From contig FN649728.1 in NCBI GenBank assembly GCA_000310025.1, forward strand, positions 1,660,277 through 1,724,276: a stretch of DNA of 64,000 bases, in the 5' to 3' direction. The position numbers and the translations under genes are program-made. This document shows positions 1-25,699 of this stretch, one piece after another; within the stretch, counting starts at the first letter, position 1; every line of letters begins with the position of its first letter. The notes below the pieces were generated by a model. That model did not search any database, was not told the origin of the DNA, and saw only the letters and a list, made by a program, of their open reading frames with translations. The stretch comes from Ectocarpus siliculosus. Lineage: Eukaryota; Sar; Phaeophyceae; Ectocarpales; Ectocarpaceae.

Positions 1-373
1 CGTAAAACGTATTGTAGCAGTGGAGTGCATCATAGTTGGAAGAGTGCGAAGCCATGCTTGGCCCTGTGCATATTCGTGGCGCGTGAAATCACCACAGCCA
101 AAGTAGTGCCCCGCAATTGTGTCTATTTAGGATAGTGAATGGCTGCATGGAAAGTGCAGGCGCGACGTGTGTGTAACATTCCAAGATTGGGGGGGGGGGG
201 GTATTGCCATGCAGCACGGTGCCTCGGTTAGTTCTTGCGCGCTCACACAAGCATGTGTAATTTATGGTGTTTTTTGTGCCGTCTTGCTTGAGGAACGGTG
301 CCGATAGGTACAACAGCACGGCATGCTTTTTGTGTTCTTCTGGCGGTCCTGCCCAGGAAAGCACCGACGGAAG

Positions 374-577
374 CAATTACTATCGTCATGCTCTCACTCT
401 CTCTCTCTCTCTTGAATACATCCCCCCTCTCTTTCTCGGGGTTGTGTTAATACCGTTGTTGGGTCAGAGGTGCAATTATCGCCATGCTCTCTCTCTCTTT
501 CTCCCTCTCGTGAATATATCCCCACTCTCCTTTCTCGGGGTTGTGTTAATACCGTTGCTAGGTCAGAAGTGCAATTT
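374..577. repeat. Two-copy direct repeat, about 99-bp unit
   Basis: A unit starting with GCAATTA, followed by a CT-rich tract and the block CTCGGGGTTGTGTTAATACC, occurs twice head to tail with about 90% identity. The copies begin near 374 and 471. No gene was recognised upstream of 900; the rest of 1-900 is non-coding as far as I can see. Confidence 0.8.
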
Positions 578-928
578 TCGGTGTTTCTCCGGTCCTACCC
601 GCACGGATGCCCTGAAATGGTTGAATTCAACTCAATTGTTTCGTTGCCGTCGTTCCAGCACTGCCCGACTATCATCTTGGAAAGATTATGTCTCGTCTCA
701 TGGCTGCCGTCGTGGCGGTGGTGGCTGCCTCGCGGACACTCGTCGAAGCGGCGCCCAATACGCTGCTCATGGCCATTACGCCGACGGTAGTGCATGAAGG
801 ACAGACGGTTTCATGTATTTCCGCCGCGAAAACGCTACCTCGCTGGAACAGGACATGTATCTCCTTGGAGGCAACATGTGTGCTGCCACGACATTAATAG
901 TACAGCATTCGAGGTGTACCCTATGGAA

Positions 929-1338
929 CGAATATTGTTAAGATGTACAGCATATCCACTATGCTACAAGTCAGCGCTGACTTGTAGCATAGTGGATATG
1001 CTGTACATCTTAACAAAAGTACAACCGGGGTCCTTCAGCCTGCTAAAGCTGTTGGACCTCGGTAAACCCCAGGGTTGTAATCCCTGTAACCAGCGCTGCC
1101 CGCATGCGGTTCATCGACTTACAGGGCGGGAATATGTGTCTTCACTTGGACGACTGGAATGTATACCGTCTTTCAGGCCTATCCCAGACTTTTCCGGGAA
1201 AAAAGCGTCACAAGTGGTCCCAGAGGGATTCGGCCCCCGGTTGTATTTTTGTTAAGATGTACAGCATATCCACTATGCTAAAAGTCAGCTCAAGACTTTA
1301 GCATAGTGGATATGCTGTACATCTTAACAAATATTCTT
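929..1338. mobile_element. MITE-like element with palindromic terminal inverted repeats
   Basis: Positions 935-1016 form a perfect 82-nt palindrome centred on CAGCGCTG. Positions 1248-1331 repeat almost the same palindrome with a small central change. Inward of each palindrome the inverted symmetry continues (GTACAACCGGGG at 1019, CCCCCGGTTGTA at 1234). The whole segment is therefore one inverted-repeat element with arms of about 95 nt whose outer parts are themselves palindromic. No transposase is present, so it is a non-autonomous element. It lies just beyond the 3' end of the TTC4-like gene and may be in its 3' UTR. Confidence 0.8.
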
Positions 1339-1629
1339 TGAGCCAACATGATCAAGCAGCAGGGAGTTGGCTTCAAGGGCTGCTGGGCATTCGGGATTAC
1401 CGCAATCGTCGATCCCGATGAGCAGACACCAGACGAAGAAAATTTGACGACATCCTCGAAGTCCGCCCTGCTTGTTACTACGCCTGTACCAAACTTACAA
1501 GGGAACCAAGTCAAATCTACAATCAAGACTACCCTACGTAAGGCAAACACCAAGGGTTTAGGGCAAGACAAAGACAGTACCAACCGGGGGGGAAAGGTCA
1601 GCAACACGCCAAGATCATGCTTACACTTC

Positions 1630-4600
1630 CTACGGGTCAAGGGTGAATATCCGGCCGCCGCTGTCTCGCAAGAAATCCTTGTGGGACTGCCCGTCCTTCG
1701 GGAACAAGAGCAGCGTCGGGGTGGCGCCGGCAACGACGTGGTCCTCGAAGGACAGGATTCGCAGCAGCGTGCACCCCGGGTGGACGCGTGCCCATCGCTG
1801 GGGACGTGCGGCGGCGGCCGCCGTCGCCGCCGCCCTTTCCTTCGATCTGGTGCCACGGGAGGGGGCGAAGGAAAACGTGGGGCATTCAATAGTTGCCACG
1901 TCACACGGGCCGTTGACTATTCCATATCTACGTTTCACACGGACGAACACCGCTTCCTGGCGTTGAAAGGAGACCAGTGCAAACGCACAAGGTATGTGTT
2001 TTCTTCGGGTGCTTCTGGTGAGAAGCATGATCATCGTTTGCGCTCTATTCATGGCGTCATCTACGAAAATGAAGTTGGGGGGGCGGGGGGCGAGAGGGTC
2101 AGGCGACACTTCAATGGAATAGAAAACTTGTTGCCTGAAAACACGATCTTGCCAACCAGAAGACTCTCGCCCAAGCGAGACTTGTGCCAATATTTTGACA
2201 CTCTCACCTTCGGCTCATTTCTTCCGCCCCCGACACCTTGGCGGCCTCCATCTTCTCGAACTCCGCCACCCAGTCGAACACCGACGGCGATGGTTCCACC
2301 GGTCGGAGGGGGAGGTATATGACCAGCTCGCTGCACCTGATATGGCAATGTTATGATCGGGGGCGCGCATTTTCGGGGTTGGGGTCGGGCGGCACGATCG
2401 CGTCCCCAGCAGCGACATCGTAGACGTAGGTGTTGTTTGTTTTGTGTGATGTTGGGTGGTTGTTTGCTTCCGCGACTGGGGTTTGCCGGCAAGTTTATCG
2501 ATGACGCTGTCATCGTCGTCGCCGTCCTTACACTTGGTGTTCTCCTTATCGGTGGTTTCACTGGTCCTTGTCGCTCCTGCTGGTGTTGTTTTTGTTGGTG
2601 GTGGCGATACTGATGTTGTTGACGTGCGCAACAATGTTCCAACCTATACCTGCTATCGTGCGCCCCCACATACACCGGTGCAACCCATGAGACAAAACCG
2701 GTGCAAGACGAACCCCGTGATGTCGCCGTCAATCCAAAGCAGCATCACTACTGAGAGCAAGAGTTACGGTCGAGAGGCCCCCCAAAACCTCCGCACAACA
2801 GGTGTGTCTGCGGTCCAGACCCTCCACAATCACGAGTAGCTTCAATTCACCGACTCGCGCGGGGGCACCAGCAAACGACCCTTCGAATGTCAACCAAACA
2901 ACTACATACTCAACCTACACACACCGACGTCGAACGGCGAAAACTTGGGTTATCCCCCCTGATTCTCACCTGTACTCGAAAGAAGTGTCCCACGGCGCGG
3001 GAGGACCCTCTTCTGGGAATGCCGCGGCGAGGTGCTCGGCCAGCATGTCCGCGTCCCGGAAGGCCTGGATGAGGTCAGACTGGCCGTACTGGGGGTACAG
3101 CAGCAGCACTGGCCAGATAACGCCACCCTGTCGCGGACACACCGCGCAGCAGGATCGATTACTTGTAGCGGGTAGTGTTAAGTGGAGTACAACTTACACA
3201 AACACACGGGGTGCGCGCTGTTAACGAAAAGGACACGATAACCACGACAAGCAAACTAAAAGACCCATGGAAGCCAGAGCTGCTAGCCGAGCCAGGGCCC
3301 TGCGGGCAGGGCTGGTAGTTTCTCATCGCCCTGTGCACATCGCGGTACACGGCCGTACAAAAACGTTCCGATATTCCAATGCGCATCAGGACTCAAACTC
3401 CAAACCATCTCTTCTCCCCCAGGCAAAAGAACGTCTCCTCAGCAGGCAGGCTGTTTTTGGGACGTAGACGGCCAAAAGTTGTAGGAGGTCACGCCATGGG
3501 GGGCCAAAATGGGGGGCTAAAGGGTCATGGAAAATCACGGTAGATTCCTCCATGAAGCCGGGTATATGCCTCCTTCCCCATGCTGCTGTCCCTCCATAAA
3601 GAACCCCCCGTCTGTATTCACACATTCCGTCATGTATTTTACTCACCTTGTCACCGTGCTATGCACGACCGCGACTATCCCCCCCCGTGTGACAACGGCA
3701 TGCAAGGCCACGAGTACCCCCCGCCCGCCCCCCCTCAGTCGAAACCTACAAGATCCCACGTCGTAATCCACTACAGTACGTACCTCGTCGTCCGCCATGG
3801 GCAGGAAGGCGTTTCGCTGCTCATGGTTGGACTCGTCGAACCCGCTCGGCCCCAGCTTGACCCCGGCGGCCTCGCACTCGTCCCACACCGCCGCCAGCCT
3901 CTCCAGCCGCTCCTCCTTCTCCCTATTCAGCGCCGCGGTAGCGTCTTCCGCCGCTTTCAATGCCCTTCCGCACTGTCCGTGGGACGGCAAGAAATGTCGT
4001 CGGGCGAGGGGACAACGTTTTCTTCGTGAAGAATGTCTTGGTTGCCATGATGAACCAAGCACATTGTGCGCCTCTTAGTCACTGGTCGGTCAATCGCATG
4101 TTGTGTAGTGGTCTGCTGTTGTTGGTAGTTTCGTTTGTTGATGTTGGTCTCACGTCTACAGAAAAAAGCGTTTCCGGCCTAAACCAGGCTGGGCAGGTTG
4201 GGCTTCAAGGAGCGGCTTCCCCACAACTACAGTAGTCTAGGCCATCCCAACACATGCACTTTCATCCCTACCTCCTTCTTTATCTTGAGCAGCTCCGTGT
4301 TGGACGGGTCAATCTTCAGTCCCTCCTCGCAGACAGCCAGAGCTTCCCTGATATATTATGTTCACACGGCAATACAGGAATAACCAACACCCCGCGGTCA
4401 GAACGGCGGAGGTGGTCTTGCTGGTACCATGCTGATACTTTCCATGTGCCATGGTAAGGGTAGCAGAGTAACGCACCTTGTTGGTTGAATCTCGATGCCC
4501 CGGGAGACGGATCATTGCAAAATATTCGAAACCCCATGCATACAGGTTGGTTTAGGGTGGACCTCGAGCTTTATTCGAGAACATCGGTTCATTATAACCT

Positions 4601-6552
4601 CGTGCCATGTCTCGCTGGAAGGGGGCTCATCAAACCAAACTCAACGTGGGTTCAGGCCGAAAGGAGAAATGGCGGCTCTATGCATGACACATCAAACCTC
4701 TGCGCTACTACGCGCAGGCATTGGCTAGTAGAATAGAGGGAAAAAGTGTACCAACAGGGCTCTGCATTCGGCGAGGCGAGAAAAAAGTATACATCAGCAA
4801 CACTCCACGCACCCGTGTCTTCTCAGCATCAGCTCCGCCTTGCCCTTGCGGTAGAGGCACTTAACGTGCCCCGGGGACAAGGCCAGCGCTTCGTCGCAGT
4901 CCTTGCGGCAGCTGCCGTAGTTCTTGAGGGCGAGGTTGGCCATCGCTCGGTTGGACAAGAGCGCCACTACCATGGCGGTCAGCTCGGGCGTCTCCTCGCC
5001 GAGGCGAACATTTCGCAAGCCTTCCGTGTACGCCTTTCGTGATTGGGGGCGGGGGGGGAGAGGTTGTTCGTGATGCTGCTTGCCTTAGTCCCTGCATCAT
5101 TCGAGACAATTTGGATCGCTGTTCCTGTGCTTCTGAAGGTACTGCAATTTCCTAGGGGTTCTATGTACTTGAGGGTTAATGGGAGCGTACTTTACAGCGG
5201 ATGTCTTGTGTCAAAAGGGGGCGTGGAGAAGCCTGGTCGTCCAGCCATACAACACAACAGCGAGGCAGGCAACAGCCGACAAGTCTACCTGAACGCAGTT
5301 CACATATCTACAGACCCATGAACCGCAATCCAACCTGCTGTGCGTGCCGGAAATACATGGCGTTCTTCTTGCCCCTCTTGAACCGGTCGTTGCCCAGCTG
5401 CTTGAAGTGTTCTCCCAGAGACAGCGGCGTCTCGTCTTCGTACGTCAGGTCCTGGAAGGCTTTTACCACGCCAGGGTCCATCTCCTGTTCAGCCCGCATT
5501 ATTGTTTCGGGGGGTTGATTCACGAAGCGCAACAGAGTTGTGGGAAGGTGTGTGTGTGTGTGTAACTCCTTGTTCGGGAGGGATAGACCCGCTGTACGCG
5601 GGTTTTAGGCATGGTGCCGGAGAGCCTACTGGGGCAATGGCAGCAGGCAGCAAAAGATGACCGGCTACTAGGCTGCTGCATGAGAAGGGAGGCTGGAGAA
5701 CGAGTGTGTCTCATCGCCGTGCGCAACTGAGGCGTGACGAGTCCCGCCTCGGTTCACAGCGACCCTCCGAGAAGCCTCGTCCTCCTCGCGAGCCCCTTGA
5801 ACCAAGCAGAACGATGGGCCGCACCAGGAGGGCTGGGCTCCCGTATTGTGCCTTGGAACGTGGCGTCGATCCGGGTGGGTGCAGTTGCGCTGACACCAGC
5901 TTCGCGTTGTGCAAAGGGGGGACCGATTGAACGTAAATTAACTTTTATCCGACAACCGAGGTCTATTTTGGGGCCATCACCTTTCCCCTCCGGTGTTTTC
6001 ACTCGTCTACGGCGTACAGCCCACCCCAGAGCAAGGCAACATGTGCAAGAGGGGGATCGTCCCCATACGACTCACTTCGATGCTCTCGGCGGACACGGTC
6101 AAGAGCAAGCAAAGCGGGTACTAGGGGGGTCGCCCCCATACAACTCACGTCGATGCTATTGCCGAAAATGGGCAAGAGCAAGCAACGCGGGCCCGGCGGG
6201 GGGGAATCGCCCCCACAACCCATCTTGTGTTCTCGACGTACACAGGCAAGAGAAAGGCAACGCGGGCACTGAGAGGGCCGTCCCCATACAACTCACGCCT
6301 ACGCTCTCATCGAACACGGGCAGAAGCAAGGCAACACGGACACCAGGGGGATCGTCCCCTTATACGGAGTATAAAACTCACGTCGATGCTCTCGGCGAAC
6401 ATGGGGTGTTCCTCCTCCCTGACCCTCTTGAGGTAAGCCTCGCGCTCCCCCTCCTTCCATCCCTTGCCAGCCTTCACCGCCTTGTCGATTTCTGTCTCCA
6501 GCGCCGACGAGGCAGCAGCCTCGGCAACCTCGGCTTCAGATATAGAAACCAT
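1630..6552 (-). CDS. TTC4: TTC4/Cns1-like TPR co-chaperone, 8 exons, 436 aa
   Basis: Exons (minus strand, transcript order): 6382-6552, 5335-5484, 4813-5033, 4272-4347, 3784-3972, 2970-3127, 2208-2336, 1630-1846. All phases agree and the total is 1,311 nt with the stop. The start ATG at 6552 opens MVSISEAEVAEAAAS. Exon 2 encodes LGEHFKQLGNDRFKRGKKN, and exons 3-4 encode the remaining TPR helices (AYTEGLRN, LLSNRAMANLALKNY, ALALSPGHVKCLYRKGKAEL, EEGLKIDPSNTELLKIKKE). A charged helix follows (ALNREKEERLERL). The C-terminal wheel-type domain has WPVLLLYPQYGQSDLIQAF in exon 6 and ends with ATPTLLLFPKDGQSHKDFLR in exon 8. Family members bind Hsp90/Hsp70 tails through the TPRs; this role is by homology. 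Length matches the family (about 390-440 aa). Intron 1 carries a minisatellite derived from the exon 1 donor. Confidence 0.9.
6060..6400. repeat. Minisatellite in TTC4 intron 1 carrying copies of the splice donor
   Basis: About five diverged units of 73-85 bp run up to the exon 1/intron 1 junction. Unit landmarks (CTCAC followed by a cognate of GTCGATGCTCTCGGCGAAC) fall at 6071, 6144, about 6217, 6292 and 6377. The last is the real junction. Each unit also has a GC-rich GGGGGATCGTCCCC-type segment. Confidence 0.75.
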
Positions 6553-7717
6553 GAGTGTATTCCAGACGTGCAGCAGCTATCTGTAGGCAACGGCGAAGCA
6601 CGCGGTCCGAGGGCAGCAGGTGCTTCGTTGATCGGTGCTGTGTGGTTGCTGAAAATGGATTTGAGGAGGGGGGAAGAGCAATAGCGATGTGAGCAGTGGA
6701 CACCAGCAAAAACAAATAACAGGACCTGCAGCTGGTCTCACCAAAACCCGTACTAGAGTAGACGAGCGATGGGTAAGGCGTAGCGTGGAGACGGAGAGCT
6801 GTGATACACAGAGCAAAGGGAGGCCAGGGAGCAGGGCGCGGCGGAATTAGGGCGTAAATTGTAATTGTGCCGCATATCGTCGGCCTCTGTCTTCGTGAAA
6901 CACCGAGCAGAGGAGGTTTGCGCTCCAGTGCTACCCGCGGCTGCGTACACAGCTCACCGCACGATCGACACACCAAGGGTATGCGATGGAGTCCGCTGCA
7001 GACGAGACGGAGGACCTAACCTCCAACATGTAAGATTCTGTCCGTTGCCATGCTCCTGCTCCCGATCGATATTCGTGGGTACCCGCACTCCAGGCAGTCT
7101 CATGTGTGCGTGTATCGGGATTCAAAACACGAAACACGTTTACACCATCCGGTAAAAGCAAGGGCAGTAGCGCTCTGCCGCTTTCGGCCCCTCACTCCAG
7201 CAGCCGCGAGTGTGTGCACATCGCAGTCCCGGCGCGTTTTTCCGGGAGAGGGTTTGATCGTTGCGGCTACGCTGGCGTCAAGCCCGTCTCCCTCGCAGTA
7301 GTAGGTAGTGGGCAGTCTGCTGCTGGCACCGCGGTTTTTGAAATATCTGCCGCTCTTGACCACCCTTGGTGCAAAGCGCGATCGTTCTACGTAAGCATAT
7401 AAGCATACATAGTACATAGATCCGCAGGCACCCCGTGGTAGACTGGAGACCTGTGTGCAGTCCTGTCTCGTGGTGTTGGGCACGAGATGGGGCGCGTCTT
7501 GGAGGGTGAGGGAGTGTAAGTTACGTTTCGACAGCAGTGTACCAAGCAAGAGCCAGAAAGCCGTCACTAACCGCCACCGCACCACTCCAGGCTGATCCAA
7601 TCGCACCTTTCCTATCGAGATATCAACACGTCGTCTATGTATCCGCGGCAGCTTTCCCTGTAGGCAACAGCCATAGTGCAAACCAGCACCAGCACGTGTC
7701 ACTCGTTCGATCGCGCC
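6553..7717. promoter_or_regulatory. Divergent intergenic region between TTC4-like and TFIIIC90-like genes
   Basis: The 1.2 kb between the two start codons should hold both promoters, since the genes are transcribed away from each other. I see no clear TATA box or recognisable motif; reading frames here look random. The assignment rests on position only. Confidence 0.4.
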
Positions 7718-22248
<14,531 letters not shown>

Positions 22249-24485
22249 GATTGAGGGGCTGTTTTACGGAATAGGTAGAGGTAGAGGTTCGTCGCGCATT
22301 CGTGAGTTACGCCACACGGGGTGGCCGGTGTTACTCAATTTGTGATTCGACGTAGCACTTTAAGGTGCCCCTGGCTTCACACAGGAGGATCAGGGATCAG
22401 TCGTTTTGATGTCCTCCAGCTCAAAAGGCCGCTTGTTCGCTCGGTACGCGAGAACAGAAACATATGTTTACGCCATTTTACGTTTACATTTGCATACACC
22501 GATACGGGCGCGCGACAATCCACCCGCCGACAAACTCGTACCCGCCCACACTGGTCCTGCACCTCCGTGTCGGATCAGGTTCGTGTACGCGGCGCCCTTA
22601 TGGCACCTGCCATTGTTGTCTTGATTCGAAAAAGGCGTCCTGGCGCGCGCTATACCCAAAATCCGGTACGGATCGATCGGCAGGTTCCCCGCGCGCACCA
22701 CTCGCCCGAATATACGAACGCACGGGGGCTTGACTTCCGGTCTCTTTCTGTTTTCGAAAGTCATTGTTTGGACTCAGAATACCACGTTCGCATGCGTGGA
22801 AATGTGATAAATATGTTGCTGTAGTAGCAAGATGGAGTTGGGCTCGAATGTTGAAGACATAACAGGTGCTACGTATCGGCATGGTGGTGCTGGTTCCGTC
22901 AGGCACGTTGCACCAGGTTTGAAGGCCCTTGTTGAGGCTCGTTGCTGTTGGTACTAAAATATTGAAGTCGTTGATACTCCTGCGACCACGGCGCCGCAGG
23001 CCGTCGAGCGGTCTACACGAACGATGGAATATTAATATTCTACTGGGGCAACTCGAAAAACAGTGTTTGACCAGGAAATATCACCATTGTTTCGCAGTGG
23101 CGATTCGGGCCATCACCGGTAAGCGGTTTCGTGCTGGAAAAAAAAGGGAAATGGACAAAAGTGGGCGTACTCACCGCTTGTTTGGACAAAACTCGGTACT
23201 CGAAACCTATTGCTTCGCTGAGACCACTCGTGATCGGGTCGAACCATTCAGGATCTCATTCCGATGCCTGGACAGCCTGGTCAGGGCCCCTTGCACCGCA
23301 TGAACATAGTCTTCACGAACTTTCGGGCACGTCTTGAGCCTACACACTTGCTGCAACGCACGAGGCGTCTGCTCCTTTGGAGAGTTCTGTCTCTTCGGGG
23401 ATTTCTGTATCTCGGCAGAATTCTCTCCTTGTATTTTCGTTGCATTTTTCTGGCAGTGCTGTATGTCGGAGCGATGATTCGGTCCGAACGATATGGCCAC
23501 ACGGTGTTCGATGCTCGAACAGATATCGATATAGTGTATATCGATGTCATATCGTGATCGGTTCGCACATGCTTTTTCGATACGATAATCGATATGCCGT
23601 AAAAGGCGGAAATATGGCACCCGGTGCGAATATTTTTTTTATTCGGCGACTGCAATTTTTTAAACGTTTTTCCCTCGTGAGTGTACTGTTGGCAACTTCC
23701 TACCAATTACAAAAAAGGAACACAACTGGCATCCCGCGTGAACCGCGGCCGACCATGCATATGTACATACAGGAGTGGCGCTCCGTTGACACCGTCCCCA
23801 CATGTAAAAGGTACGCACATGTGACTCATTCCGGCAGCTGAGAAGGAGTTCAATCTTGGATTTGGGGGTCGGTGCGATCTCACCGACCCCGGTGCGTAAA
23901 TCGAATTGAATCATCCGGTTCTTGTATTTTTTGCGCACCCCGGTGCCATCTCCCCGACGGGTTCCATCTCTCCGACTATACGGTACCTTTGATATAGGCG
24001 CGAAAACGACCATTCAGAGGGCATTGCAGGGACACGTGATACGAATCTTTCCGTGTTTGATGCGACGGGGAAAAGGCTAACAATAAGACGCGCAACACCC
24101 CTAACTAATTATGCTGGCTTCGTTCCACAGGACACCCACCATCGTGCTCACATGTGCTCGTATGTCGAGTACGGGTGTTCGTGTGGTGTATGGCGTGCAG
24201 CAATCCACGTCTGCACATGAAGATATCGTATCGTATCGTATCGGAATGTCGCATCGGAATACGGGTTCGAAAACATAGCTTCGACAAAAACCGAACCTTT
24301 TTCGACCCGATATCCGAACTCGATATCTCGGACCACACATCGAAACTTTAACTTTCGAACCGACCCACGCATAGACTACAACACTGTTTTCTGGTCTCCA
24401 CTGATCAAGAAAATACTGTTCCTCAAAACTATCATCTCCTTCAGCCCCCTGTACTCACTACAGTAGACCTCGAACGATTCGACGA
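22249..24485. other. Intergenic region, no gene recognised
   Basis: Short reading frames here overlap on several strands and show no family motif. The part from about 23450 to 24370 is relatively AT-rich with many ATCGATA/TATCG words. It includes a perfect 9-bp hairpin, GGGTCGGTG and CACCGACCC, at about 23866-23889, and a short (ATCGT)n run near 24225. Confidence 0.6.
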
Positions 24486-24750
24486 TTGCAGAGGAACGAA
24501 CGGCTCGACCTGCTTTCAGATAGGTGGAGGAGAGACAAGGTCCGAGGGGGGTCAGCACCTGCTGCGCTCACCGGCTCACGGCCGTTTACGTTCTAATGAG
24601 CGAGCCTACCTCGTCTGCTGAGAGCTTGCTCTGTAGTTTAGGCGTGGATACGACGACGTCCGATAGTATAGCGAGAAAAGCCTCCCTCTGGCTAGATAGA
24701 GAGAAACGACCATATCTCATCTTCACACCCGTTTTCGACTGTTTCTGATC
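24486..24750 (-). repeat. Diverged, isolated copy of the 530-bp satellite unit
   Basis: About 250 bp align with the unit of the array at 25700-32744 (GGTCAGCACCTGCTGCGCTC, TTCTAATGAGCGAGCCTACC, GAACGACCATATCTCATC), with many substitutions and small indels. On the minus strand the segment equivalent to the second putative exon of the unit is still open and ends in LQSKLSADE before the same GTAGGC donor. It is therefore an older relative that keeps the coding-like part. Confidence 0.75.
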
Positions 24751-25699
24751 GATCTACGATCTACGAGGTCGGTTTTTGCTTTCGTAAAATCCATTCCCAG
24801 AAGTGGGGTGTCGGCTATAGTGTGGAACCTGCCCACCTTCGCGCTTCGTAGAAGTATATTAGGTGCGCGCATCGTCAGCGTTGGGATACCCTTGAATAAG
24901 ACCTCAGGTACAACTTGCGTCGGAGCCCCTTTCTCCTGCTGTCTTCAACATTCTAATACTAGAGACTCGAAGCACCACAGCGAGCATGCCAGGAGTTGTG
25001 AGTCGAAGAAAGGAAAGACAAGACCAAGGAAATCATGTTTGCTTGGTGTCGTCTTTCCTTTTCCTCGATCCGTAACTCCTGGCAGGCTCGGCTGTGCAGT
25101 TTCGAGTCTCTGGGAATGGAACATATTTCAAGCTCATCCCAACCCTGACGAGGCATTTTGAATACTGAAAGCACACGATCGTGAAGGCATGGGTGCCCTT
25201 GTAGATTAGCCGCTGACCTCCGAAGAAAAAGAGCAAGAAAAGGGAAGAACAGGTTTGTTTCTCTGCATGTGCAACAGCGGCGAGCGCGGCGGCCGTCAAA
25301 CAGGTTGGTGCGTTCGGGCCCCGCCAATGCAGGTGGAAAGGGAGCCCAGTTAATGCAAGTGCAGCACACCACCAACAAGAGCACATGATCCTGGAAAAGG
25401 GTGGGGGTCATTTGTTTGACTCGCGGTGATCAGGCGATTGCTGACCCCGAACCGATCCGACTCCACACGTCAGGCGGGTGGGTACCAGTGCATGCAACGC
25501 GCGCAGTTTCACTGCATGATTGACGAACATTCAGTTGATCTTAGCCACACTTCATCGAAACGATCGCTTGACGACCCTGCCCGATTCGCCTACGGTGCCC
25601 CCTCACTCCTCGCCGTGCTCATTGACATCACCCCGTGCTGCTGCGCCCAGTGCGGGGAAAGCCGTACGAGACTTGCACTTGTTCTTCATTTCTCGCGTT
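24751..25699. other. Intergenic segment left of the satellite array
   Basis: No gene was recognised. A segment near 24960-25130 shows inverted similarity (AGAGACTCGAAGCACCACAGC against GCTGTGCAGTTTCGAGTCTCT, and AAGAAAGGAAAGACAAGACCA against TGGTGTCGTCTTTCCTTTTC), so it probably holds another small foldback element with arms around 24961-25030 and 25040-25115. Confidence 0.5.
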
